64,000 nucleotides of DNA. Origin: an uncultured Sterolibacterium sp. GTDB lineage: Bacteria; Pseudomonadota; Gammaproteobacteria; Burkholderiales; Rhodocyclaceae. Each line of letters starts with the position of its first letter. The stretch's first letter is position 1. The stretch spans positions 1-64,000 of the forward strand of contig CAILCO010000084.1 of assembly GCA_903832735.1 (NCBI GenBank), written 5' to 3'. A program made the translations under genes and the position numbers. The notes beneath the pieces are model-generated. The model saw only the letters and a list, made by a program, of their open reading frames with translations. It was not told the origin of the DNA and ran no database searches. This document shows positions 33,179 through 39,819 of this stretch, in pieces.

Positions 33179-33275
33179 GCATGGCGAAAGTGGTCATGAA
33201 ACGGCGATTGACACTCGGAGACACGCCGGGCATATTGCCGGCGGTCACAGTCAAATTCCAAACGGGGAGAACACG

Positions 33276-34037
33276 ATGAAAATGAGTTCACTCGCGCTAC
33301 TCACGAGCGCCGGCTTTGCACTATCGCTAGCGCTGTGCGGCGGAGTACAGGCGGCCGAAATCAGGGTCCTGAGTTCCAACGGCGTGAAGACCGTGCTGGA
33401 GGAACTCGCCCCGCAATTCGAGAAGGCGACGCGGCACAAGTTGCTGCTCAACTTCGCCCCGGCCGCGGAACTGAAAGCGCAGATCGAGAAGGGCGAAGCA
33501 TTCGACCTGACCATCCTCACCGCCGCGGGAATCGACGACCTGATCAAGCAGGGCAAACTGGTCGCGGCGACGCGCAGCGACTTCACCCGCTCGGGTGCCG
33601 GCGTGGCGATCAAAAAAGGCGCGGCCAAACCCGACCTAAGTTCGGCGGAGGGTTTCAAGCGCACGCTGCTGGCGGCGAAATCGATCGCCTATGTCGGCCA
33701 GGGCGCAACCGGCGTCACGATAAACCGGATCATCGAGCGCTTCGGCATCGCCGCTGAGATGAAGGCGAAGACCATACCCCTGTCCGGAATTTCCGCCGCG
33801 GATGCGGTGGCCATGGGCGAGGCCGAACTCGGCTTCACCCAGATCAGCGAAATCCTGCCGGTCGCGGGCGCCGAACTCGCCGGCCCGCTGCCGCCGGAGG
33901 TCCAGGTCTATACCGTGTTCACGGCCGCGGTCGGCGGCAACGCCCGTGATTCGGCGGTGGCCATAAGCCTGATCAAATTCCTCACCGCGCCGGCCGCAGC
34001 CCCGGTGATCAGGGCAAAGGGCATGGAACCCGGTTAA
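33276..34037 (+). CDS. ModA-like periplasmic substrate-binding protein (second copy)
   Basis: The 253-residue protein has a signal peptide (about 1-26, VQAAE) and the same fold and length as the previous gene, with parallel segments IRVLSSNGVKTVLEEL, LNFAPAAELKAQIEKGE and YVGQGATGVTINRIIERFG. The two copies are clearly diverged and look like an old tandem duplication. GGGGAG precedes the start. No permease gene follows; the next 586 bases hold no full gene. It may bind a different oxyanion or small organic anion than the first copy. Confidence 0.8.
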   Translation: MKMSSLALLTSAGFALSLALCGGVQAAEIRVLSSNGVKTVLEELAPQFEKATRHKLLLNFAPAAELKAQIEKGEAFDLTILTAAGIDDLIKQGKLVAATRSDFTRSGAGVAIKKGAAKPDLSSAEGFKRTLLAAKSIAYVGQGATGVTINRIIERFGIAAEMKAKTIPLSGISAADAVAMGEAELGFTQISEILPVAGAELAGPLPPEVQVYTVFTAAVGGNARDSAVAISLIKFLTAPAAAPVIRAKGMEPG

Positions 34038-34041
34038 CCCG

Positions 34042-34088
34042 CATGGCTCCTGAACCACCCCACATGACGGTATGGCTGGGCGTCGGGG
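34042..34088. repeat. Dispersed intergenic repeat, copy A
   Basis: CATGGCTCC, GAACCACCCC, CATGA, ATGGC and GGGCGTCG occur here in the same order and nearly the same spacing as at 61,793-61,838. The blocks are identical and only short joints differ. Both copies lie in non-coding DNA, this one just after the second ModA-like gene. It is probably a member of a genome-wide intergenic repeat family. Confidence 0.6.
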
Positions 34089-34246
34089 CCAGGCCATGGT
34101 CATCGAAAACCGTGCCAGCCGGTTCGCCCACGGCCTTCGGCAAACTGATCGCCGGAGGAACCGCGATATGGGCCTTGCTTATCAATCGGTCCGGCGCCCG
34201 TTCGAAATAGGGCGAGAAGTACCTTGTTGCCCCCCGAAGAATCCCG

Positions 34247-34275
34247 TTGCATGGGAAATATTCCCATTGTAGAAT
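34247..34275 (+). promoter_or_regulatory. Sigma-70 promoter with an inverted repeat in the spacer
   Basis: TTGCAT (34247-34252), an exact 17-bp spacer and TAGAAT (34270-34275) form a strong promoter facing right. The sequence ATGGGAA-ATA-TTCCCAT (34251-34267) is a perfect 7-bp inverted repeat overlapping the -35 and filling most of the spacer. This is an ideal operator position for a repressor or a MerR-like activator. Transcription should begin near 34282. Confidence 0.7.
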
Positions 34276-34281
34276 GAAACC

Positions 34282-34421
34282 GGCGGATGTCTGAAAAAGA
34301 GATCCTGAAGCTGAGGCTCATTCCAATTCCTTGCAGGAAAGGGATTTCGGCTTCTGACGCGATTTCGATAGTGCGGTGCCGCAGGGGCCTGAACAGACTC
34401 CGGGTTCCTGCGGTTTTTTTT
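34282..34421 (+). ncRNA. Candidate structured small RNA
   Basis: About 140 nt run from the predicted start after a strong promoter to an intrinsic terminator, with no same-strand gene downstream. The middle folds well: GAAGCTGA (34307-34314) pairs with TCGGCTTC (34347-34354, one G-U), then ATTCC (34320-34324) with GGGAT (34341-34345), then TTCCT (34327-34331) with AGGAA (34335-34339) around the loop TGC. The terminator hairpin follows. A short ORF at 34287 (MSEKEIL...) lacks a ribosome binding site and runs through the terminator, so coding is unlikely. I do not recognise the family; it does not match 6S or tmRNA. It could be an Hfq-dependent regulator, hfq being in this window. Confidence 0.6.
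34379..34421 (+). terminator. Intrinsic terminator of the candidate small RNA
   Basis: CCGCAGG (34379-34385) pairs with CCTGCGG (34407-34413), immediately followed by eight T. The 21-base loop can pair further inside. It is one of the two clearest rho-independent terminators in the window and it points to the plus strand, where no protein gene ends. Confidence 0.85.
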
Positions 34422-34431
34422 CGACAGCGTC

Positions 34432-34578
34432 CTAGCTCTCCTGCTGCAGAGCGTCGAACTCCGCCGGCGGCAACGGGCGGCCGAACAGATAGCCCGGAAA
34501 GGCCTGGCAACCGCTTGCTGCAAGAACATCGCGCTGCGCTTCGCTCTCCATTCCCTCGGCGATGACCGCAGGCCGGTA
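34432..34578 (-). pseudogene. C-terminal remnant of an EAL-domain protein
   Basis: Read on the minus strand, this stretch ends with [19 protein letters not shown], then [18 protein letters not shown] and a TAG stop at 34434-34432. That is the last conserved block of cyclic-di-GMP phosphodiesterase EAL domains (AEGVET ... GYLFG.P). The reading loses similarity a few codons upstream and meets DUF2147 at 34,624, so about 45 codons are left and the catalytic EAL motif itself is gone. It is a decayed gene, probably cut by a deletion. The ORF track does not show it because it has no start codon. Confidence 0.75.
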
Positions 34579-34623
34579 TTGCCCTCTGTATCCTGCGGCG
34601 CTGTGGGCGCTTTCACGGAGGAA

Positions 34624-35064
34624 TCAATCGGACATCCTTCGCCAGCGTTGTGTCCGGCCGAACAGCGGCACGCCGATATAGCCGCGCACATCCAGGGTCT
34701 TGCTGTCGCGCAATTCCAGCTTGCTCTGATAGGTCTTGCCGTTCTCCGGATCGAGGATCTCGCCTTCCCATCTGTCTCTGCCTGCATCCCTGACCTCGAG
34801 AACCTGCAGTCCCAGTATCGCCTGTCCATGAAGTTTACCGTTGCATGCCGTGCACAGCGGCGGCGCCATCCCGGGCGGCAAATACAGCTCCACAATCCTC
34901 CCGGTCAGGAGATTGCCCACTCGCCGGATTTCGATCACCGAACTGGGCAGGCCATCGTCATCGTCAAGCTGCAACCAGCGGCCGGAAATTCCGCCGGCGC
35001 CGATATCGGCAAAGGCAAGACAGGAGATCCACAGGGCCAGCAGAAACAGCCCGCTTCTCATCAT
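34624..35064 (-). CDS. DUF2147 family secreted protein
   Basis: This 146-residue protein has a signal peptide (about 1-20), then a lipocalin-like DUF2147 beta-domain with GRWLQLDDD near residue 28 and a CTAC pair (about 70-73). Family function is unknown; members are found in the periplasm. It follows soxA by 10 nt on the same strand and seems to be the last gene of the molybdenum hydroxylase-sox run. The start may be either of two adjacent ATGs. Confidence 0.75.
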   Translation of the reverse strand: MMRSGLFLLALWISCLAFADIGAGGISGRWLQLDDDDGLPSSVIEIRRVGNLLTGRIVELYLPPGMAPPLCTACNGKLHGQAILGLQVLEVRDAGRDRWEGEILDPENGKTYQSKLELRDSKTLDVRGYIGVPLFGRTQRWRRMSD

Positions 35065-35074
35065 GTTCGCCTGC

Positions 35075-35872
35075 TCATGGCCGCACCGCCGGAGTTTCCA
35101 CCTTCATCCCGCGCCAGCGCCACATCAGGAACAGTTCGAGGTCGACGAATTCCGGCGAACCGTAGGCGTAGGCTTGCGTGCGTGTCCCACTGAGGCAGTT
35201 GCGCAGGCGCCGCTCCAGCGATCCGAGCCCTTGCCATTCGAGGCGGTAGAGCGGATAGCCGCCGGGGTCGGCCTGGGTGATCGGATTGCCGGCCAGCTTT
35301 TTGTCCCAATGCTCGTCGTGACATTGCGCGCAGGACAGGTTGAGCTGGCCCTGGCGGCGATTGAAAATTTCCCGGCCGGCTTCGAGGAAGGGCCGGGTGC
35401 GTTCGTCGATCGCGACTGCGATCGGCAGGCCGCGCGATTGCAATCCGAGATAAGCGGCGAGCGCCAGCAGATTCGCGCTCTCGTAGGCCAGCGCCGGCGC
35501 GTGCTGCCGCTCGCTGCGGCAGATGTTGATGCGCTGCGCAAGGTTCACCGGCCGTCTCTTCGCCGGATCGTAGGCCGGATAGCGCGCCGCGACGCCCTTC
35601 ATGGACTGACGTGCATCGCCGTGGCAATCGGAACAGGCGCGATCGGCGCTACCGGCCCTGGCATTCCACAGCGCTTCGCCGTCCTTCACCCAGAGCATGG
35701 CGGGATTGACGCTGTCGTCATCCTGCATCGCACGCGTCTCGCGACTCATGAAGTCGTAGCCGGAGCGACGCAGGGCGAGCGGGATTTCGCCGGCAGAGAT
35801 GGGAATGGCAGAGAGCATGGCCGCCAGAAACAGCGCCAGAACCGCCGCCCGCCGATCGCCGCTCGCGCTCAA
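35075..35872 (-). CDS. soxA: SoxA, c-type cytochrome of the sulfur-oxidising (Sox) system
   Basis: SoxA with SoxX attaches thiosulfate to the SoxY cysteine in the periplasm. Starting at the TTG at 35872, which overlaps the soxZ stop as TTGA, the protein is 265 residues with a good signal peptide (about 1-28). No ATG fits a complete signal; the ORF-track start lies within soxZ. There are two haem-binding motifs, CSDCH (near 66) and CAQCH (near 169), so it is of the di-haem type. The conserved catalytic cysteine is in LRNCLSGTRTQAY near 223. It lies directly after soxZ. Confidence 0.88.
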   Translation of the reverse strand: MSASGDRRAAVLALFLAAMLSAIPISAGEIPLALRRSGYDFMSRETRAMQDDDSVNPAMLWVKDGEALWNARAGSADRACSDCHGDARQSMKGVAARYPAYDPAKRRPVNLAQRINICRSERQHAPALAYESANLLALAAYLGLQSRGLPIAVAIDERTRPFLEAGREIFNRRQGQLNLSCAQCHDEHWDKKLAGNPITQADPGGYPLYRLEWQGLGSLERRLRNCLSGTRTQAYAYGSPEFVDLELFLMWRWRGMKVETPAVRP

Positions 35873-36195
35873 GTGACGGCTATGGCCGCGCTCTCGGTGA
35901 CCGAGAAGCCGTTGTCGCCGATCCAATTGAAGACCAGCGTGCCGCTCTCGGTCGCGACCGTGAAAAAAGCCAGGTAGGGATTGGCGGAAATCGCCGGATA
36001 GAGATCGGCGCTGAACACCTCGACGCCGTTGTAAGTGCACGCGAACTGCGTGACGATGTCGCGCGGGATCAGGGTACCCAACTGGGTGCGGCGAAATCCG
36101 GGCTCCATGGGATGGCCGACGATCGCCTTGATCTCGATGATCTCGCCGTGGCGGGCGCTGGCCGGAACCGTGATCAAGGCGCGGGCCACGGTCAC
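35869..36195 (-). CDS. soxZ: SoxZ, partner of the sulfur carrier SoxY
   Basis: SoxZ is the immunoglobulin-fold partner in the SoxYZ carrier complex. The 108-residue protein has no signal peptide, as in other SoxZ, and is exported with Tat-borne SoxY. RHGEIIEIKAIVGHPMEPGFRR (read in parts, about 15-36) and the C-terminal FNWIGDNGFSVTES match the family. It starts at GTG overlapping the soxY stop (GTGA), so the two are translationally coupled in the usual Y-Z order. Confidence 0.92.
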   Translation of the reverse strand: MTVARALITVPASARHGEIIEIKAIVGHPMEPGFRRTQLGTLIPRDIVTQFACTYNGVEVFSADLYPAISANPYLAFFTVATESGTLVFNWIGDNGFSVTESAAIAVT

Positions 36196-36659
36196 AGTTC
36201 CTCGAGACAGGCCGCGAGGGTCACCACGACATCCGCACTGCCCGAGCAGAAAGTGCCATCGCTCATCTCGCAGAGGGCGACCACCGTCTGCGTGTCGGCC
36301 AGACGGATCCGCGTCGCGACGCTGGCCCGGCCGGCGCGCGGACCGAGGCGGAAGGTGGCGACGTTGGGCTGGGGATTCTTCTCGGTGAACACATGGATGG
36401 TCTTGACATGGTCACGCGCCGTCATCGGACTGTCCACCCTGACCGTCAGCGCCACGGTATTGCCATTGTCGACCAGCGGCGGCAGTTCCAGCGTCACCCG
36501 GCCCTTGGCTACCGGCGCGCCGCCCACGACCTTGCGCATGGCATCGGACATCTCCGCCACCGTCGCATCCGCCGGCTCGAACGCGAGAACCGCAGCGACG
36601 CCGCCGGCGGCGAGCAGGAAGCGGCGGCGGGAATTTGCTGGGCGTCTGCGTTCTTTCAT
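36192..36659 (-). CDS. soxY: SoxY-like sulfur carrier with atypical C-terminus
   Basis: SoxY carries sulfur intermediates on a C-terminal cysteine. Starting at 36659 (or two codons up, 36665) the protein is 155-157 residues with a Tat signal (SRRRFLLAAGG) and the SoxY domain (ELPPLVDNGNTVALTV, then HVFTEKNPQPNVATF). The normal tail is GGCGG; here the protein ends in TLAACLEEL. One Cys is kept near the end, but the flexible glycine arm is missing. Position between soxX and soxZ supports SoxY identity. Whether it still accepts thiosulfate, or is specialised, cannot be decided from sequence. Confidence 0.85.
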   Translation of the reverse strand: MKERRRPANSRRRFLLAAGGVAAVLAFEPADATVAEMSDAMRKVVGGAPVAKGRVTLELPPLVDNGNTVALTVRVDSPMTARDHVKTIHVFTEKNPQPNVATFRLGPRAGRASVATRIRLADTQTVVALCEMSDGTFCSGSADVVVTLAACLEEL

Positions 36660-36667
36660 GGACATCT

Positions 36668-37084
36668 CTATTCGCGCAAGGTCAGAAGATATGCCACCAC
36701 GTCCTCGATCTGCTCCGCGCTCAATATCGGTTTGCCCTGGTAGGCGGCGGCGACCCGGGAAAGCCCCTCGGTCCTGTGGTAAGCCGGCATGATCGTCGCT
36801 GCGTTGCGGCCGGCGTCGACCATTTTCAGACGCAGTTGGCCTTCCGACAAACGACCTCCGACGCCACGCAAATCGGGGCCGAGATCGCCTTGGAAACGCT
36901 CTTCCGGAAATGGTCCGCTGTGACACAACAGACACAGACCGACCCGTCGATCGACGACTATCATGCGGCCGCGCGCCGGGTCGCCCCGGGCGCCGGTCAG
37001 GGAATCCGGCAGCGCAGCGCCATCGCCGACGTTGCATACACAGGAGGCGATGGCGAATGCGCCGGCGATGGCAGACTTTTTCAG
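36668..37084 (-). CDS. soxX: SoxX, mono-haem c-type cytochrome, apparently started at CTG
   Basis: The ORF track shows only an internal ATG at 36964, which would remove the export signal. The same frame is open upstream to an in-frame stop near 37,097. It reads MKKSAIAGAFAIASCVCN if initiated at the CTG at 37084, a convincing signal peptide and possible lipobox (IASC). AGGG lies five bases before that CTG. The mature protein has one haem motif CLLCH, then GPDLRGVGGRLSEGQLRLKM and the distal haem Met in TIMPAYH, as in SoxX. It starts seven bases after the molybdenum hydroxylase stop. No ATG, GTG or TTG fits, so a non-standard start or a sequence error must be considered. Confidence 0.75.
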   Translation of the reverse strand: MKKSAIAGAFAIASCVCNVGDGAALPDSLTGARGDPARGRMIVVDRRVGLCLLCHSGPFPEERFQGDLGPDLRGVGGRLSEGQLRLKMVDAGRNAATIMPAYHRTEGLSRVAAAYQGKPILSAEQIEDVVAYLLTLRE

Positions 37085-37091
37085 GGCGGCC

Positions 37092-39287
37092 CTACGCCAG
37101 TTCTATGCCGTGACTCTTCAGCGGGAAAGAGCGGATGCGCTTGCCGGTCGCAGCGAAGAAGGCGTTCAACACCGCCGGCGCGGCGACGCAGATCGTCGGC
37201 TCGCCGACCCCGCCCCAGAATCCGCCGGAGGGAATGGCAATGGCCTCGACCTTGGGCATCTGGGCGATGCGCATCGAGTCATAGACATGGAAGTTATCCT
37301 GTTCCATGTGGCCGTCCTTGACCGTGCACTCTTGGTTGAACAGCGCGGACAAGCCATAGACGAAGGAACCGGCGACCTGCCGTTCGATCTGCGCCGGGTT
37401 CACGGCATAGCCGCAATCTGTGGCGCCGACCAAGCGGTGAATCTTCACCTTGTTGCCGTCTTTGACCGAGATCTCGGCGCAGGCCGCGACATAACTGCCG
37501 AAGCCTCTGAAGTGGGCAATGCCGCGGAACCGGCCCTTGGGCGCGGGTTTGCCCCAGCCGGCCTTGGCGGCCACGGCCTTCAATACCCCGAGGGAGTTGG
37601 CATGATCCGTCATCAGTTTGAGGCGGAATTCGAGCGGATCCTGGCCGGCCGTATGAGCGAGTTCGTCGATGAAGCACTCGAGGAAAATGGCATTCTGGTT
37701 GATGTTCACGCCGCGCCAGAATCCCGGCGGCACATGCGTGTTGCGCATCGCATGGTCGATCAGCAGATTCGGAATGGTGTATTCGAAGGAGTGCTCGCCC
37801 TTCGGCCAGAAACCCTGAAAGGTGGCCGAGTCCGCGCCGTTCTTTTCCAGGGCCTCGGGACGCGCCGAAGTGAGAATCGACTGCCCCGACAAGCGGATAT
37901 GCAGACCGGAAAGATTGCCACCGGCATCGAGCGCCCCGGTCAATTTCGCCTGCATTACCGGGTGATACTTGCCGTGGAGCATGTCCTCCTCGCGCGACCA
38001 GAGCAATTTCACCGGCGTGCCCGGCATCTCCTTGGCGATCAGCACCGCCTGGCGCACGAAGTCGGTGAAGCCGCGCCGGCCGAAGCCGCCGCCGAGCAGA
38101 TATTTATACACTTCGCACTTGCCCACCGGCAGCCCGGAGGCCTCGGCGGTAGCGGCAAGCGCCGCTTCGCCGTTCTGCGTGCCGCACCAGACCTCGCAAC
38201 GCTCGGCGGTATAGAGCGCCGTCGCGTTCTGCGGCTCCATGGTCGCGTGATTGAGGAAGGGGTAGCTATAGACCGCCTCGATCTTCTTCGCCGCGCCGGC
38301 GATCGCCGCGTTGATATCGCCATTCTGGTTGAACGCGAAGGCCTTGTCGGCGGAGAGTCCTTCCTTCAGGATCTCGGCGATCGAAGCGGAGGACACCTTG
38401 ACGTTCTCGCCGCCGTCCCATTCGATGACGACGGCCTCGAGCGCGCTCTTGGCGTGCCACCAGGTCTCGGCAATGACGGCGACCGCGTTGTTGTCCACCG
38501 TGACGATCTTCTTCACTCCTGGCATGGCCTGCGCCTTTGCCGAATCGACGCTCTTCACCTTGCCGCCGAACACCGGGCAGGCCTTGACCGCAGCATTGAG
38601 CATGCCCGGCAGCTTCACGTCGATGCCGTAAGCCTGCTTGCCGGTCAGCTTGTCCCGGGTATCCAGTCGCTTCACCGGCTTGCCGATCAGCTTCCAGTCT
38701 TTCGGATCTTTGAGAACGATGTCCTTCGGTACTTCCAGTTTCCCCGCGGCATCGGCGACGTGACCGTAGGTCGTCTTGCGGCCAGAGGGCTTGTGTGTGA
38801 TGGTGCTGTTGGCGGCAACGCATTCCGCAGCAGGCACCTTCCATTCATTGGCGGCCGCCTGGACCAGCATCATCCTTGCCGCCGCGCCGCCCTTGCGTAC
38901 GTAATCGTGCGAAGTCCGGATGCCGCGACTGCCGCCGGTGCCGAAGTCGCCCCAGATGCGCTTTCTAGCCACGTTCTGACCCGGCGTCGGATATTCGGTG
39001 GTGACCTTGGACCAGTTGCATTCGAGTTCCTCGGCGACCATTTGCGCCAGGCCGGTCAGCGTGCCCTGTCCCATCTCGGAGCGGGCGATGCGGATGACCA
39101 CCGTGTCGTCCGGGCGGATCACCACCCAGGCATTGACCTCGGGCGCCTGGCTGGCAGACGCCTCGGCGGCATCGGCGCTCGCGGGTCCGCCGAAGGGAAG
39201 GTTCAGGGCTAGCATCAGGCCGCCGCCGACTGCGGCGCTGCCGACCAGAAAATTGCGACGGGCGATATCTTGCGGAGCGTTGATCAT
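37092..39287 (-). CDS. Tat-exported molybdopterin subunit of an IorB-like hydroxylase
   Basis: The 731-residue large subunit belongs to the xanthine oxidase family, in the isoquinoline 1-oxidoreductase/aldehyde oxidase branch (IorB-like). It starts MINAPQDIARRNFLVGSA, a twin-arginine signal, so the enzyme is periplasmic. The family blocks GTGGSRG (near 116), NHATMEPQNATA (near 348), GGGFGRRGF (near 399) and the C-terminal GGVGEPTI with the catalytic Glu are present. The ATG at 39287 lies six bases from AGGGG. It follows the [2Fe-2S] subunit by 10 nt and runs into soxX. Natural substrate is unknown: an N-heterocycle or aldehyde is likely. Confidence 0.88.
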   Translation of the reverse strand: MINAPQDIARRNFLVGSAAVGGGLMLALNLPFGGPASADAAEASASQAPEVNAWVVIRPDDTVVIRIARSEMGQGTLTGLAQMVAEELECNWSKVTTEYPTPGQNVARKRIWGDFGTGGSRGIRTSHDYVRKGGAAARMMLVQAAANEWKVPAAECVAANSTITHKPSGRKTTYGHVADAAGKLEVPKDIVLKDPKDWKLIGKPVKRLDTRDKLTGKQAYGIDVKLPGMLNAAVKACPVFGGKVKSVDSAKAQAMPGVKKIVTVDNNAVAVIAETWWHAKSALEAVVIEWDGGENVKVSSASIAEILKEGLSADKAFAFNQNGDINAAIAGAAKKIEAVYSYPFLNHATMEPQNATALYTAERCEVWCGTQNGEAALAATAEASGLPVGKCEVYKYLLGGGFGRRGFTDFVRQAVLIAKEMPGTPVKLLWSREEDMLHGKYHPVMQAKLTGALDAGGNLSGLHIRLSGQSILTSARPEALEKNGADSATFQGFWPKGEHSFEYTIPNLLIDHAMRNTHVPPGFWRGVNINQNAIFLECFIDELAHTAGQDPLEFRLKLMTDHANSLGVLKAVAAKAGWGKPAPKGRFRGIAHFRGFGSYVAACAEISVKDGNKVKIHRLVGATDCGYAVNPAQIERQVAGSFVYGLSALFNQECTVKDGHMEQDNFHVYDSMRIAQMPKVEAIAIPSGGFWGGVGEPTICVAAPAVLNAFFAATGKRIRSFPLKSHGIELA

Positions 39288-39297
39288 GGTCATCCCC

Positions 39298-39747
39298 TTA
39301 GGCCTTGGCTGCGGCATGAATGGCTTCGCGTACTTGCTGGAAAGTCCCGCAGCGGCAAATGTTGGTGATCGCGCCGTCGATATCCGCATCGCTGGGCTTC
39401 GGTTTTTCCTTTAGCAGAGCCGTCACCGCCATGATCATCCCCGGCTGGCAATAGCCGCATTGCGGCACATCGTGATCGAGCCAGGCCTTCTGCACCTTGG
39501 AGAGCACGTCATTGGTGGCGATGCCTTCGATGGTCGTGATTTTCTTGCCTTCCGCAGCGCTGACCGGGACGGAACAGGAGCGCACCGCCTGGCCGTCGAT
39601 ATGCACGGTACAGGCGCCGCACTGCGCAATGCCGCAGCCGTATTTGGTGCCGGTCAGCCCGGCCTGTTCCCGGATCGCCCAGAGCAGTGGCGTAGTGGGA
39701 TCGACATCGAATTCGTGGGATTTACCGTTGATCGTCAGGCGTGCCAT
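39298..39747 (-). CDS. [2Fe-2S] subunit of an IorA-like molybdenum hydroxylase
   Basis: The 149-residue protein has the plant-type [2Fe-2S] motif [15 protein letters not shown] (about 42-56) and the C-terminal four-helix cluster motif CGYCQPGM (about 101-108) with CRCG (about 138). It is the small electron-transfer partner of the large subunit, exported with it by the Tat system in related enzymes. The ATG at 39747 gives MARLTINGK; the ORF-track start is 14 codons longer. There is no FAD subunit nearby, as in the IorAB type where electrons go to cytochrome c. Confidence 0.92.
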   Translation of the reverse strand: MARLTINGKSHEFDVDPTTPLLWAIREQAGLTGTKYGCGIAQCGACTVHIDGQAVRSCSVPVSAAEGKKITTIEGIATNDVLSKVQKAWLDHDVPQCGYCQPGMIMAVTALLKEKPKPSDADIDGAITNICRCGTFQQVREAIHAAAKA

Positions 39748-39777
39748 TCCAGTTTCCCCTTTAACATGAAGGATGCG

Positions 39778-39806
39778 ATTCTGCTGCATCCCGAATTGAA
39801 GTGCAA
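39778..39806 (-). promoter_or_regulatory. Candidate promoter of the hydroxylase-sox run
   Basis: On the minus strand TTGCAC (39806-39801), 17 bp and CAGAAT (39783-39778) lie about 30 bases ahead of the [2Fe-2S] gene. Both hexamers are only moderate matches. The 72-nt gap after the TolA-like gene permits an internal promoter. Confidence 0.3.
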
Positions 39807-39819
39807 TACTTACGCTACG

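Noticed and set aside
34287-34565. Small protein gene MSEKEIL... on the plus strand
   Set aside because: No ribosome binding site, and the frame passes through a strong intrinsic terminator and the antisense EAL remnant. The region fits a small RNA better.
36668-36964. soxX beginning at the ATG at 36964
   Set aside because: This start would leave a periplasmic cytochrome without export signal and would cut the conserved sequence ahead of the haem motif.
36963-39212. 749-aa plus-strand ORF opposite the molybdenum hydroxylase
   Set aside because: The minus strand encodes a full family match over the whole length; the plus frame has no recognisable motif.
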